64,000 bases of DNA, from assembly GCA_002356455.1 (NCBI GenBank), contig AP017968.1:2914001-2978000 (forward strand), in the 5' to 3' direction. Both the position numbers and the translations under genes were made by a program. Shown piece after piece: positions 26,035 through 35,880 of the stretch (position 1 is the stretch's first letter; each line of letters opens with the position of its first letter). The stretch is from Fusobacterium varium. Lineage in GTDB: Bacteria > Fusobacteriota > Fusobacteriia > Fusobacteriales > Fusobacteriaceae. The notes below the pieces were generated by a model. It worked only from the letters and a program-made list of their open reading frames with translations. It was not told the origin of the DNA and made no database searches.

Positions 26035-27805
26035 GGGGCTGTTGCAAATTTAAAACAGCCCAATTATCAAAAAAGCTGACTTGAAGTTTTCTTCTTGTCA
26101 GCTTTTTCTTTTTAAATAAAAAAAGGTATAAAATACTAAAAATTTTTTCAAATTTCTAATATAATATACCTATGCAAAAACCAACTAATAATAACATTTT
26201 TTTTCAATTAAATCAACCTAAACTTTTTAACTTTTTACAATATGAAATTTCTGATAATGGTCCTGTAAGAAAACTTAGCTCAATATTGGAGGGATTAGAT
26301 TTTAGTAGTTTAATGCAAGTATTTTCTTACAAAACAAAGGTACATCCTATCAGAATGTTTTCTATCATTGTTTATGCCTATTCGCGCAATTTAACTTCTA
26401 CTAGAGATATAGAAATGGCTTGCCATGAAAATATTAAATTTAGGTTTCTTTTACAAGATTCTAAAATTCCTGATCACTCTACTATTTCTAGATTCTTAGT
26501 AAAAACTGAAGATATTCTTCCAGATCTATTTGAACAATTCGTTGAAAAAATTTTTGAAATGGAAAATATTTCCACTGAAACAATATATATTGATGGCACT
26601 AAAATTGAAGCATATGCTAATAAATATACATTTGTTTGGAAAAAATCTATTGAGAAATATAGAACTAGATTAGATGAAAAAATTCTTGAATTAATTTCAA
26701 ATTTTAATGATGATTTCAACTTACAATATGACAACTTCCTTGAAATATATTCATATCTTTCTAATTTGAATTTTCAAATAGTCAAAGGTAGAGGAAAGAG
26801 AAAATCTAAAGAGCAAAAGTATTTAGAATTATGCGCAGAATACTTAGAAAAGTATCAAAAATATTCTAATCATTTTAAAAATCTTAATGGTAGAAATAGC
26901 TATTCAAAAACTGATATAGATGCTACTTTTATGAGAATGAAAGATGACCATATGAGAAATGGTCAATTAAAACCTGGATATAATCTACAAATAGGAGTGA
27001 TTAGTGAATATATTTCTTCATATGAAATTTTTTCTAACCCTTCTGATTCTAAAACTTTGATTCCATTTTTAGAGAAAATTTCATCTCAAAATTTAGAAAT
27101 TAAAAATATTGTAGCTGATGCAGGATATGAAAGTATTTCAAATTATGAATATTTGGAAAAAATGGACTATACTTCATACATAAAACCAATATATTTTGAA
27201 AAATCTAAAATCAGAAAGTTTAAAAATGATTTAAACAGAGTAGAAAATTTAATATATAATAATTCTGAAAATAAGCTATTTAGAAAAGATGGATTAGAAT
27301 TAGAATTTCTATACTCTAACAAAAATAATACAGTTCAATATTTTTGGAATCCTGAAACTAACAAAAAAATTAAGTACAATGCGAGATTTAGAATTTTATC
27401 AAATAAATCAAAAGAGAATGTATCAAGCAATTATGGAAAACAATTAAGAATGAACAGAAGTATTCAAGTAGAAGGTGCTTTTGCAGTTTTGAAAGAAGAT
27501 ATGAAATTGCGAAAATTAAAAGTTCGAAGTAAAAAAAGTGTTTTAAGAGAAATATGTTTGTTTTGTATCGCTTACAACTTCAACAGATATCTAAGCAGAA
27601 ATATAAATAATCGCTTAGGAACAACACTTCACTCATTAAAAGTAGCTTAGATAAATAAAAAATCATCTACTTCTTTTTTTGATACTTAAAAATAAATATA
27701 AAAATATAAATTAGCAGAAATCTATAAAATAGATTTCTATTTTTTTATGAAAAATAAGAGAAGCTGCACAAATTAGTTTATCAATCACTAATTTGCAACA
27801 GCCCC
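26035..27805 (+). mobile_element. IS1182-family insertion sequence, intact
   Basis: A 1.77-kb element bounded by inverted repeats GGGGCTGTTGCAAATT (26035-26050) and its complement (27790-27805); the match may extend three A/T bases outward. It holds one full transposase gene. Just inside the left end is GGGCTGTT..AAAACAGCCC and then a terminator-like hairpin AAAAAAGCTGAC..GTCAGCTTTTT, which would block transcription from glyA into the transposase. No convincing target duplication is seen. It lies between glyA and the LysE gene and disrupts neither. Confidence 0.9.
26172..27650 (+). CDS. IS1182-family transposase
   Basis: A 492-residue DDE transposase. The N-terminal DUF772-type domain includes KTKVHPIRMFSIIVYAYSRN and RFLLQDSKIPDHSTISRF. 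The DDE catalytic acids are in IYIDGTKIEAYANKY (first Asp), NIVADAGYES (second Asp) and VEGAFAVLKEDMKLRKLK (Glu). The frame is complete. There is no ribosome site, and a TATAAT box ends six bases before the ATG, so the message may be leaderless, which would keep expression low. Confidence 0.92.
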   Translation: MQKPTNNNIFFQLNQPKLFNFLQYEISDNGPVRKLSSILEGLDFSSLMQVFSYKTKVHPIRMFSIIVYAYSRNLTSTRDIEMACHENIKFRFLLQDSKIPDHSTISRFLVKTEDILPDLFEQFVEKIFEMENISTETIYIDGTKIEAYANKYTFVWKKSIEKYRTRLDEKILELISNFNDDFNLQYDNFLEIYSYLSNLNFQIVKGRGKRKSKEQKYLELCAEYLEKYQKYSNHFKNLNGRNSYSKTDIDATFMRMKDDHMRNGQLKPGYNLQIGVISEYISSYEIFSNPSDSKTLIPFLEKISSQNLEIKNIVADAGYESISNYEYLEKMDYTSYIKPIYFEKSKIRKFKNDLNRVENLIYNNSENKLFRKDGLELEFLYSNKNNTVQYFWNPETNKKIKYNARFRILSNKSKENVSSNYGKQLRMNRSIQVEGAFAVLKEDMKLRKLKVRSKKSVLREICLFCIAYNFNRYLSRNINNRLGTTLHSLKVA

Positions 27806-27815
27806 TTTTATATTT

Positions 27816-28451
27816 TTAATTTTTTAATTTAGCTTTCAATAAGCTTAATCCTAAAAAAATATATATACATCCTGATACTTTACCCATTACCTTGGAAGCT
27901 CCTGATTTTTCAGCTATCATCCCTGCTGCAGAAGAAGCAAACAAAGCAAGAACTATTCCATACAAACTGCTTGTAATAAAAAAACTTAATCCCAACAAAA
28001 GAAATGGAATTATTCCATATTTATTATTCACATCTATAAATTGAGGTAGAAAAGCAAGAAAAAATAAAGCTACCTTAGGGTTTAAGACATTTGTTATCAC
28101 ACCTTGAAAATAAACTTCTTTAAGCTTTTCCTTTTCATTTTTTTCATCTTTTATAAATAAATCTTTTTTATCTAAAATAGTTTTTATTCCCATGTAAACA
28201 AGATATGCTGCTCCCATGTATTTAACAATATTAAATGCTGTTGCTGATTTTGCAAGTATAACAGATAGACCCAAAGCAGCTAATATTGTATGTATCAATA
28301 CACCAGTAGAAATTCCCAAAACGGATATTACACCAGTTTTTTTATCCTTAGACATAGATTTTCCTAAAATATACATAGTATCTGACCCAGGTGTAATATG
28401 CAATATTAAACATGATGTAAAAAAAACTGTATAGTTTACCACTCCAAACAT
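27816..28451 (-). CDS. LysE/RhtB-family amino acid exporter
   Basis: A 211-residue membrane protein with six hydrophobic segments. The LysE-type hallmarks are present: HITPGSDTMYILGKSMS near the N-terminus, GAAYLVYMGIKTI in the third span and TNVLNPKVALFFLAFLPQFI. The family exports amino acids such as lysine, threonine or homoserine lactone; the substrate cannot be set. A GGGGGAAG site precedes the ATG. It follows the YheT hydrolase gene after about 20 bases and is probably in its operon. The IS element lies just beyond its stop codon. Confidence 0.88.
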   Translation of the reverse strand: MFGVVNYTVFFTSCLILHITPGSDTMYILGKSMSKDKKTGVISVLGISTGVLIHTILAALGLSVILAKSATAFNIVKYMGAAYLVYMGIKTILDKKDLFIKDEKNEKEKLKEVYFQGVITNVLNPKVALFFLAFLPQFIDVNNKYGIIPFLLLGLSFFITSSLYGIVLALFASSAAGMIAEKSGASKVMGKVSGCIYIFLGLSLLKAKLKN

Positions 28452-28470
28452 TATTTCTTCCCCCTAATAT

Positions 28471-29409
28471 TTAATTTTCTTCTATACTTTTTACATATTC
28501 AAATAATCTTTCTTCCAACCAATAAGTTTTAGAAAATAATCTTGAAAAACCTACATGTCCCCCATATTTTGGTGTTTCCAATTCCACACAGTCATTTTTG
28601 GCTGCTTCTTTATAAGGATAACATTTCTTTGACATTATTGGATCATCTAAGGGCATTAATATGAGTGTTTTTTTCTTTATGTATGGTATAAAATTTATAC
28701 TGCTGGTTTTTTCATAATAATCTATTGCATCTAAATAACCATTTAATGGAGCTGTAAAAAGATTATCAAAATCTTCAATATCAACTACCTTTGATATAAG
28801 ATTCATATTTATTTTTGTTGGATAAAGAAGAGCTTTTTGAGCTGCTTTCTCTTTTAATTTATTAACAAAATATTTTCTATAAATTATATTTTTAGGTTGT
28901 CTGAAAGCAACAGAATTTGAAACAAGATCACATGGTGGACATACAGCCATTCCACATAAAAGATTTTCTGGATATATTTTTCTTTCACCTAGATATTTTA
29001 ATACAAGATTAGCTCCCAAACTGAAACCTGCAATTACAAGTTCACTGTAATCCTTTGTTTTTTCAATTACAGTTTCTAAATCACAAGTCTGTCCCATATG
29101 ATAAAAGGTAACTTTTTTATTCAGCTCTCCACTGCATCCTCTATAATTCATGGCCAATATATCCCAGCCTCTTTCTGAAAAATATTTAGCAGTTCCTTGA
29201 ATATACTTACTTCTAGAACTTCCTTCCAACCCATGACACAACACTATTACTTTTTTATTATCATTTTTTATCCAGTCGATGTCTAAAAAATCTTCATCAG
29301 ATGTTTTTATTCTTTCTCTGGTATAATTTACACTTATTCTCCTGAAAAGAGTTGGGAAACAAGTATTTATATGTGCATTTCTAAAAATTAATGATGGTTT
29401 ATATTCCAA
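28471..29409 (-). CDS. YheT-family alpha/beta hydrolase
   Basis: About 312 residues, an alpha/beta hydrolase of the YheT/ABHD1-3 group. SLIFRNAHINTCFPTLFRR is the family entry motif, VIVLCHGLEGSSRSKYIQG holds the oxyanion region, and the nucleophile Ser is in VIAGFSLGANLVLKYLG. The late His is probably the one in YGGHVGFSR. A role in ester or lipid hydrolysis is expected, but E. coli YheT itself is uncharacterised. No ATG fits; the TTG seven bases after AAGGGGG is preferred over a TTG seven codons earlier that would place the ribosome site inside the gene. Confidence 0.85.
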   Translation of the reverse strand: MEYKPSLIFRNAHINTCFPTLFRRISVNYTRERIKTSDEDFLDIDWIKNDNKKVIVLCHGLEGSSRSKYIQGTAKYFSERGWDILAMNYRGCSGELNKKVTFYHMGQTCDLETVIEKTKDYSELVIAGFSLGANLVLKYLGERKIYPENLLCGMAVCPPCDLVSNSVAFRQPKNIIYRKYFVNKLKEKAAQKALLYPTKINMNLISKVVDIEDFDNLFTAPLNGYLDAIDYYEKTSSINFIPYIKKKTLILMPLDDPIMSKKCYPYKEAAKNDCVELETPKYGGHVGFSRLFSKTYWLEERLFEYVKSIEEN

Positions 29410-29796
29410 ATTTTTTTCCCCCTTATTCAAGTAAAATTTCCCTAAAATTTATCTTGGGACTCTTTAAGTAAAACATTTTAATCTTTTGATTTTTATTCTC
29501 CCCCGAAAATAAAATTCATTCATTATATACTTTTTTTATACAATTTAATATAAGAATTTCCTTTTTTAGAAAAATTTTATTATTTAATCTTATAAAATTA
29601 ACTTTGAGCGAAAAAAATCTCATATTTTAATATAAAACCATTAAAAATTTTATAACACTTATATTTATAAGTCAATCTTTTTTTAATTTCTTTATAAAGT
29701 TTTTAATTTAATATTGACTTTTTTTTAAGTTCAAGGTATTGTAACTACATAGAAACATTTTTTATATTTCATATCAAAATTCAGTGAGAGGATAAT
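29410..29796. other. AT-rich divergent intergenic region
   Basis: Nearly 390 bases between the YheT gene and a VanZ-like gene. I see no ORF with a ribosome site and no clear RNA structure. The right end holds a plausible promoter (listed separately). A short AAGTCAAT / ATTGACTT inverted pair lies near 29670 and 29713. Confidence 0.5.
29714..29742 (+). promoter_or_regulatory. promoter of the VanZ-like gene
   Basis: TTGACT and TATTGT spaced by 17 bases, about 50 bases before the gene. Confidence 0.5.
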
Positions 29797-30342
29797 ATGA
29801 GAAAAAGAAAATTATTTTTAATTCTCTTTCCACTTTTTTTAGGAATTGGAATTTATCTGCTCTACAGAAGCAGAGATCTCTTTTATTTCAAATTAATACA
29901 TTCTACTTTTTTAAGCAGACCTATTTTGCACATAAGAGATTTTGCAAAATTATATAGGAAATTATTTTCTACATGGGTGGTTTATTCACTTCCTGATGGC
30001 TTATGGCTTTTCTCTTTTGGAGCAGCACTATTAATGGATAGAATATTTTTTTACTATGATTTTGTTATATTTACATGCATATACATTTGGATGATAATTT
30101 TAGAATTTCTTCAATTATATTTTGGAGGACATGGAAGTATGATTGGAACTTTTGATACTATGGATATATTATTTTTTACACTTGGATATCTCCTTATTGT
30201 ATTGATATCTAAATACTATCATAAAAAAAATCCTCCAGATAAGTCTTTAGTTACCATTGAAAATAAGAAAAAAGAAGTTGTTTATAATATAAAAACTATA
30301 TTCATATTCACAATTTTAGGTATTTTGCCAAGCCTTCTTTAA
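29797..30342 (+). CDS. small integral membrane protein, VanZ-like
   Basis: A 181-residue protein with about four to five hydrophobic segments. The pattern SLPDGLWLFSFGAALL, then EFLQLYFGGHGSMIGTFDTMD and ILFFTLGYLL, resembles the VanZ-like layout (charged residue in the second span, E-x-x-Q, then an Asp before the last span), but similarity is limited and it may form its own fusobacterial family. The positively charged tail sits before one last hydrophobic stretch. A GAGAGGATAAT site precedes the ATG. Function unknown. Confidence 0.6.
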   Translation: MRKRKLFLILFPLFLGIGIYLLYRSRDLFYFKLIHSTFLSRPILHIRDFAKLYRKLFSTWVVYSLPDGLWLFSFGAALLMDRIFFYYDFVIFTCIYIWMIILEFLQLYFGGHGSMIGTFDTMDILFFTLGYLLIVLISKYYHKKNPPDKSLVTIENKKKEVVYNIKTIFIFTILGILPSLL

Positions 30343-30344
30343 AT

Positions 30345-30396
30345 TAAAGAGGTTAGTTATATGAGCATCTGCTGCTCTTTGACCAACCTCTTTTTA
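30345..30396. terminator. bidirectional terminator
   Basis: AAAGAGGTT pairs with AACCTCTTT around a bulged stem; T-tracts on both sides, between the VanZ-like gene and the converging ABC permease gene. Confidence 0.75.
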
Positions 30397-30398
30397 TT

Positions 30399-31622
30399 TT
30401 ATTCACTTCTTAAAGCATCTACTGGATTAAGCTGAGCTGCTTTTTTTGCAGGTGTTACCCCAAATACTATTCCTATCGCTGTTGAAACTATCAACGAAGA
30501 AATTATAGAAATTGTAGAGAAGATTGGTGGTATTTTTACTACAAAACCAATTCCTAGCCCTAATAGGATTCCTATAATTATTCCAAGTATTCCTCCAAGC
30601 CCTGTTAAAATGATAGATTCCATTAAAAACTGTATCATTATATCTGCATTAGTTGCCCCTATTGCTTTTCTGATACCTATTTCTTTTGTTCTTTCTATTA
30701 CACTCACCAGCATTATATTCATTACTCCAATACCTCCTACAAAAAGAGATATTCCTGCAACAAAGGTAACAAATATATTTAAAGTAGATAATATATTATC
30801 AAAAGAAGCTGCTGCATTAGACTCAGCATTTACTTCATATAATTCTTCTATTCCTGTTATATCTGCCATAAGTTTTTTAGCATTGGTCATACTTTCAGCT
30901 AATTTTTCTGGATCTTTTGATTCTACTATCAATGAAGTATAACCTCCTGACTGCAAATCAAAAAGTTTATCATAAGTGTTGAGAGGCATTCTTAAAAATC
31001 TTGGTATTCTACGCCCTCCCATTATTTTTATCATCTGTTCCAGAGGATTTTTATACACTCCTACTATTTTATAAGTTATATCATTTCCCCTTCTCCCTTG
31101 TGAAAGCTCCACAGTTTGTCCCACTGCATTCTTTTCATTGGTAAAAAGTGCTCTAGCTGTAAGTTGATCTATTGTTATAACTTTTTCTCCACTTTCGTAT
31201 TCAAAAGGGAGAATATTTCTTCCATAGACAATATCAATTTTATCAATTTCTTCAAAATCTGGAGTAGTTACACTGAGAAACATCATTTCTTTTCTTTCTC
31301 CAATTTTTACTGCAAAGTTGCTGCTGATTTTAGGACTGACAGCTTTAAATTTTCCACTTTCTTTTATTTTATCTATAATACTGTCATCTAGAAGATATTT
31401 CCATCTGAATTCTTCATCCTGTTTATCTACAGATATTGAAAATTTCCCATAACCTCCTTCTTTGAGGTTACCTGTTATATTTTCCTGACCACCTTTTCCT
31501 ATTGCTGACATAGTTATAACAGAAGAAATTCCTATTATTATTCCCAACATAGTAAGAAATGATCGCATTTTATTTCCTTTAAGACTCTGAATGGCACTCT
31601 TCAAACTTTCTATAAAATTCAT
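30399..31622 (-). CDS. MacB-type ABC transporter permease (FtsX family)
   Basis: A 407-residue permease with a MacB layout: first span in MRSFLTMLGIIIGISSVITM (about residue 20), a large periplasmic domain (about 45-270), then three spans starting LNIFVTFVAGISLFVGGIGVMNIM with the FtsX motif VIERTKEIGIRKAIGAT. It is the membrane half of a tripartite efflux pump working with the ATPase, adaptor and TolC encoded directly upstream. Here ATPase and permease are separate genes, unlike E. coli MacB. Its start overlaps the ATPase stop by four bases (ATGA). Confidence 0.93.
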   Translation of the reverse strand: MNFIESLKSAIQSLKGNKMRSFLTMLGIIIGISSVITMSAIGKGGQENITGNLKEGGYGKFSISVDKQDEEFRWKYLLDDSIIDKIKESGKFKAVSPKISSNFAVKIGERKEMMFLSVTTPDFEEIDKIDIVYGRNILPFEYESGEKVITIDQLTARALFTNEKNAVGQTVELSQGRRGNDITYKIVGVYKNPLEQMIKIMGGRRIPRFLRMPLNTYDKLFDLQSGGYTSLIVESKDPEKLAESMTNAKKLMADITGIEELYEVNAESNAAASFDNILSTLNIFVTFVAGISLFVGGIGVMNIMLVSVIERTKEIGIRKAIGATNADIMIQFLMESIILTGLGGILGIIIGILLGLGIGFVVKIPPIFSTISIISSLIVSTAIGIVFGVTPAKKAAQLNPVDALRSE

Positions 31623-32296
31623 TCTGGCTCACCATCTCTTATTATTCTTCCATCTTTAAATAAAAGAACTCTTTTTACATATTTTGCAACTTCTGGTTCA
31701 TGAGTTACTACTATTATAGTTTTTCCCTGTTTATTAAAATCTGTAAATATCTCCATTATCTCTCTTTCAGATACACTGTCCAGATTTCCTGTAGGCTCAT
31801 CTGCAAGTATTATAGCTGGATCATTTACCAATGCTCTCGCTATTGCCACCCTTTGCTTTTGTCCACCAGAAAGTTCATTAGGTCTGTGGTGCATTCTGTC
31901 TCCCAGTCCTACTTTTTTTAATACTTCTTTTGCTTTTTCTTCTCTCTCTTTTTTCCCTACCCCTGCATATATCAAAGGAAGTTCTACATTTTCAAGAGCA
32001 GTCAATTTTGAAAGAAGGTTAAATGACTGAAATACAAATCCTATTTTTACATTTCTTATTTTACATAGTTCTTCATCTTTGATTTTTGATACATCTATAC
32101 CATCTAAAATGTATGTTCCTTCTGAATTTTTATCTAAACAGCCAAGTATATTCATCATTGTTGATTTTCCACTTCCACTGCTTCCCATTATAGCTACAAA
32201 TTCTCCCTCTTCTATGTGAAAGGACAAATCTTTTAATGCATGGAGTTTCATATCACCATTGATATAGTATTTATTAAGATGTTCTACTCTTATCAT
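31619..32296 (-). CDS. ABC transporter ATP-binding protein (MacB/LolD-like)
   Basis: A 225-residue ATPase. Walker A is GSSGSGKST, the Q-loop is FVFQSFNLL, the signature is [15 protein letters not shown] and Walker B is [13 protein letters not shown] followed by a switch His in VVTHEPEV. The closest families are MacB-, LolD- and FtsE-like ATPases that energise FtsX-type permeases by mechanotransmission. Four-base overlaps on both sides (ATGA) with the adaptor and permease genes show one operon with coupled translation. Confidence 0.95.
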   Translation of the reverse strand: MIRVEHLNKYYINGDMKLHALKDLSFHIEEGEFVAIMGSSGSGKSTMMNILGCLDKNSEGTYILDGIDVSKIKDEELCKIRNVKIGFVFQSFNLLSKLTALENVELPLIYAGVGKKEREEKAKEVLKKVGLGDRMHHRPNELSGGQKQRVAIARALVNDPAIILADEPTGNLDSVSEREIMEIFTDFNKQGKTIIVVTHEPEVAKYVKRVLLFKDGRIIRDGEPE

Positions 32297-33402
32297 GCCC
32301 TTCCAGCTCCTTTTCTTTCAGAATTTTTAAACTGAAGAAATACTTTGCTCCCCTCCTTTAAACTTTCATCAGGAGTTACCAATATATTCTCTCCAGCTTT
32401 TAAACCATTTTTTACAACTATGTCATCACCTTTTATATTTTCTACTTCTATTCCTCTTTTTGAAAGTACTCCATCATCAGAACTTACAAATACAAAATAC
32501 TTTCCACTCTCTTCAAGAATAGCTGTCTTAGGTATAAGTATTCCACTATCTCTTTGTTCCAGATATATTATTGCTGACACTTTAAATCCTGGTACTATAT
32601 ATGGAATAGCTTCATCAGGTTTTACTTCTACTTCCAGAACATTTTCTGATGTAGTTTCAGAAACTTTTGATATTCTTGATATTTTTGTTACTACCCCTGG
32701 ATATGATTTTTTCTTTTCAAATACTTCAGGTTTTATCATCAATTTCTGTCCAAGTTCTATATCTTTTACATCATATTCAGGAACTTCCAAAACTATTTTA
32801 ATATCTGACAAATCTGCAATTTCCATAAGAGGAGAGTCTGTATCTACTAGATAATTTTCCTGAGCAGTCAGAGATGTTATTGTTCCACTTACAGGACTTT
32901 CTATTTTTTCTGCTGTTTTAGAAAGGTCTTCCATATATTCTTCTATATTTATTTCTATTTTTCTTATTTCTTCATTTAATTCCTTTACAGCATTGTCAGA
33001 ACTTCCACCTATTTTATTAAGTTCTCTCTCTACTTTAATGTCTCTTTTTAATTTAGCCAATGCCAGTCTTTCTCTTTCCAGTTTTCTCATTGTATTATTT
33101 CTTTCAGTTTCATCAAAAGTCATTAGAATCTGCCCTTTTTCTACATAGTCCCCTTCCTGAATAAAAACTTCATCCACTTTCAATTTTTTATCCACAAAGA
33201 CTTTCTTAGTATCATTTGCAGCAACATTTCCATCAGCCTCTATATATCCTCTTCCACCATTATCTTTAACTCTCAAAGCTGCATATGTTGATATATCTTT
33301 TTTAGTATCAATTGTTGTTCTGTATCTTATAAATTCTACTCCTGCTACTATTACTATCAGAATTATCAAAAGTATTATTTTTATATCAAGCTTTTTTTTC
33401 AT
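32293..33402 (-). CDS. MacA-type periplasmic adaptor of efflux pump
   Basis: A 369-residue membrane fusion protein. One N-terminal span (IKIILLIILIVIVAGVEFI), then a lipoyl-type half (KVFVDKKLKVDEVFIQEGDYVEKGQILMTFD shows the turn), a helical hairpin of about residues 105-160, the second lipoyl half (IESPVSGTITSLTAQENYLVD) and beta-barrel domains (LMKPEV-like segment and GFKVSAIIYLEQRDSGILIPKTAI). It links the inner-membrane permease to the TolC channel across the periplasm. Start overlaps the TolC gene stop (TAATG). Confidence 0.92.
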   Translation of the reverse strand: MKKKLDIKIILLIILIVIVAGVEFIRYRTTIDTKKDISTYAALRVKDNGGRGYIEADGNVAANDTKKVFVDKKLKVDEVFIQEGDYVEKGQILMTFDETERNNTMRKLERERLALAKLKRDIKVERELNKIGGSSDNAVKELNEEIRKIEINIEEYMEDLSKTAEKIESPVSGTITSLTAQENYLVDTDSPLMEIADLSDIKIVLEVPEYDVKDIELGQKLMIKPEVFEKKKSYPGVVTKISRISKVSETTSENVLEVEVKPDEAIPYIVPGFKVSAIIYLEQRDSGILIPKTAILEESGKYFVFVSSDDGVLSKRGIEVENIKGDDIVVKNGLKAGENILVTPDESLKEGSKVFLQFKNSERKGAGRA

Positions 33403-34649
33403 TATTCACCCCTAACCATAATTTCATATATATATCCATTCAATGTATTTATTGCTTTTTCTTTTGCTACTTCATAATCCAAATAATCATCAAAAGATTC
33501 CATAACATCTATATAATTAACTTTTCCCAAATTATATTCAAGTTTTCTTATATTATACTTTGATAATTCTAATTCAGCTTTATTCTTATTTACTTCATAT
33601 TCTTTTAAATAATTATAATAATTATTCATAGCCTGTAATTTTTCAGCTTCATTCTCATCTATTTTTTGTTTTAATGTCACATCTTGCTCCAATAAGCTAT
33701 TTTTTTCTTCTTCTAAATCAAGATTAAAATCAAATAATTTTTTTGAAAATTTTGCAACTACTCTATTTTCATCAAATTTTGTACTATGTTCTACACCCAA
33801 TGATATTTCTGGCATTTTATCATCATACTTTAAATATTTTAAATTTTCATTTGTAAGTTCTTTTTGATATTTAAGTTTATCTAAGTCTTTTACACCATAT
33901 TTTCTCAGTAATTCACTAATATTTTTTTCTATAGGTGATATTTCTGCCAAAGAGCTGTTCCTTATATCAAGTTTATATTCATAATAGAATCTTCCCTGTA
34001 GTTTATTTAAATTATCCTCTAAATTCTTTATTTCTATTTCAAGATTTCTTATACTATATTGAAGTGTATCTAATTCTATTTTTGCTATTGCTCCTAAATT
34101 GAAAGATTTTTTCATAGTATCTTCTTCTTTCTTTAAAGTAGTTAGTCCATTTTTTTTTATTTTAAGTTCAAGTTCATTTATTTTATAATCTCTATATAGA
34201 TTGATAAGGTCTATTTTTTGAGTTTCCATATTTTTTTCATGTGTTACTTTGTCTATTTCTCTGCTTATTTCTAATTTATTAAGTTCATTATCACTTTTGG
34301 AAAAAATGAGATCCTTCAAACTTTTTTCAATACCAAAAGAAGCATAATCATCATCTGAGTTATAAGGTTTTGTTCCTTCAACATAAAAAGGTCCATAGCT
34401 TACTTTACCTGTAGTTTGTAAACTATCTTCTTGATTGCTGTATTCAGAAGTTACTGAAGTTTCTACTCCATTAAAAGTATCCAGCTTATAATATTTTTCT
34501 TTGGAATCATTTGTACTTTTCCTTATTTCATATATTTTATTTTGATAAGAAGTTCTTGATATTTCATCTAAAAGCATATCTAAATTTATCTCTTTCCCAT
34601 AAGAAATAATTCCAAGAGAACAATATATTATTAAAAAAAATTTCTTCAT
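33402..34649 (-). CDS. TolC-family outer membrane efflux protein
   Basis: A 415-residue protein with signal peptide MKKFFLIIYCSLGIISYG and long amphipathic coiled-coil stretches (about 130-250 and 310-400), as expected for the helical barrel of TolC. The segment FNLGAIAKIELDTLQYSIRNLEIEIK and the second-half repeat YNLGKVNYIDVMESFDDYLDYE are the characteristic paired helices. It provides the outer-membrane exit of the efflux pump encoded by the next three genes. The gene heads the operon, with GAAGGAGAAAG before the ATG. Confidence 0.88.
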   Translation of the reverse strand: MKKFFLIIYCSLGIISYGKEINLDMLLDEISRTSYQNKIYEIRKSTNDSKEKYYKLDTFNGVETSVTSEYSNQEDSLQTTGKVSYGPFYVEGTKPYNSDDDYASFGIEKSLKDLIFSKSDNELNKLEISREIDKVTHEKNMETQKIDLINLYRDYKINELELKIKKNGLTTLKKEEDTMKKSFNLGAIAKIELDTLQYSIRNLEIEIKNLEDNLNKLQGRFYYEYKLDIRNSSLAEISPIEKNISELLRKYGVKDLDKLKYQKELTNENLKYLKYDDKMPEISLGVEHSTKFDENRVVAKFSKKLFDFNLDLEEEKNSLLEQDVTLKQKIDENEAEKLQAMNNYYNYLKEYEVNKNKAELELSKYNIRKLEYNLGKVNYIDVMESFDDYLDYEVAKEKAINTLNGYIYEIMVRGE

Positions 34650-34809
34650 CCCTTTCTCCTTCTATATTTTGTGTTTTATATTTAAGTATCTCACTTTTTT
34701 TTGTCCTAAATATGTCAAAATAAATCTTACCTATCTATTATATCAAATTTTTTATATTTTTCATTCTTTTATTTTGTATTTCAAATTTTTTTATTTTCTT
34801 TTTATAAAT

Positions 34810-34894
34810 AAAAAAACTGACTAAAAAACCAAACTAAATTTGAATTTTCTCAAATATAGTTTTATATCTTATCTTTTTTAACAGTCAGTTTTAT
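34810..34894 (-). terminator. long hairpin terminator after EamA gene
   Basis: AAAAACTGACT at one end pairs with AGTCAGTTTT at the other, with an inner CTAAATTTGA..TCAAATATAG stem; T-run on the minus strand side. It may also end upstream read-through into the TolC operon. Confidence 0.65.
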
Positions 34895-34907
34895 TATCTT
34901 TGCTTAT

Positions 34908-35774
34908 TTACTTATTTTCATTTTTTATATTTTTTATTGTAGAGTAAAATACAGTTCCCAAAATAATTGTTCCTCCAATTATTTCTTTTATTGAAAGAAT
35001 TTCATTTAAAAGAAATATCGAAAGTAATATTCCATATAGAGGCTCTAAACTAGAGACTATCCCTGCTGTTTGTGTTTTTATATCTTTCAAACTATTTATG
35101 AAAAGTGTATGTGTTATCCCTGTAAAGACAGTTCCCAAGAGCAGTAATAAAAAAATATCTTTTTTAGTAAGTACTGGTTCCATAATAAAGAAAAAAGGCA
35201 GAAGTACTGCAAGAGATACCAATTGTTCATAGAAAGCTATTACCACTCCCTTATATTCTTTTACATATTTTCTATTCAATAATGAAAGAACTGCATATGA
35301 TAAACTAGATAAAATTCCATATATTACACCTATAGTCATTTCATTTCCCATATGAAAATCAGGTATAACAAATGTTACCCCAGCAAAAGTTATAAAAGCC
35401 AGTATTATATCTTCTTTTTTTAATTTTTCCTCAAAGAAAAAAGGTTCCATAAATGTTACAAAAACTGGGAAAGTAGAAAAAGTCAATAATCCTATTGCCA
35501 CTGTTGAAAATTTTATTCCTTGAAAGAAAGTACACCAATGTATAGCTAATATTACTCCCATGAAAGCTATAATCAACATATCTTTTCTGCTTTTCAATTT
35601 TAAATTTTCTTTAGTTATTGTTAATCCTATATAAAGAAATATACTCGAAAAAAATACTCTCCCCAGCACAATTATTATTGATGGTTGTGTTAAAAATTTT
35701 CCAAATAAGCCTGATACTCCAAAAAGAAATACTGCTATATGAAGTTGTATCAAAGATGATTTCTTATTACCCAT
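34908..35774 (-). CDS. EamA/DMT-family transporter
   Basis: A 288-residue membrane protein with ten hydrophobic segments arranged as two EamA repeats (about 8-135 and 148-282). FGVSGLFGKFL in span 1, the TFSTFPVFVTFMEPFFFEEKL end of repeat one and SSLEPLYGILLSIFLLNEIL in repeat two are typical. The family exports amino acids, nucleosides, sugars or drugs; no substrate can be set from sequence. TGGAGAAAAATAA precedes the ATG. Single gene flanked by two terminators. Confidence 0.9.
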   Translation of the reverse strand: MGNKKSSLIQLHIAVFLFGVSGLFGKFLTQPSIIIVLGRVFFSSIFLYIGLTITKENLKLKSRKDMLIIAFMGVILAIHWCTFFQGIKFSTVAIGLLTFSTFPVFVTFMEPFFFEEKLKKEDIILAFITFAGVTFVIPDFHMGNEMTIGVIYGILSSLSYAVLSLLNRKYVKEYKGVVIAFYEQLVSLAVLLPFFFIMEPVLTKKDIFLLLLLGTVFTGITHTLFINSLKDIKTQTAGIVSSLEPLYGILLSIFLLNEILSIKEIIGGTIILGTVFYSTIKNIKNENK

Positions 35775-35819
35775 TTATTTTTCTCCATAGTTTTATATAT
35801 ATTTTACCATATAAATAAA

Positions 35820-35870
35820 AAAAGAGGTTAACTAAAATTCTATTTCAAGTTATTAGTCAACCTCTATATA
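35820..35870 (-). terminator. terminator after hydrogenase gene
   Basis: AGAGGTTGACTAA pairs with TTAGTTAACCTCT on the minus strand and is followed by seven T. Confidence 0.85.
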
Positions 35871-35880
35871 AATTATTTAA

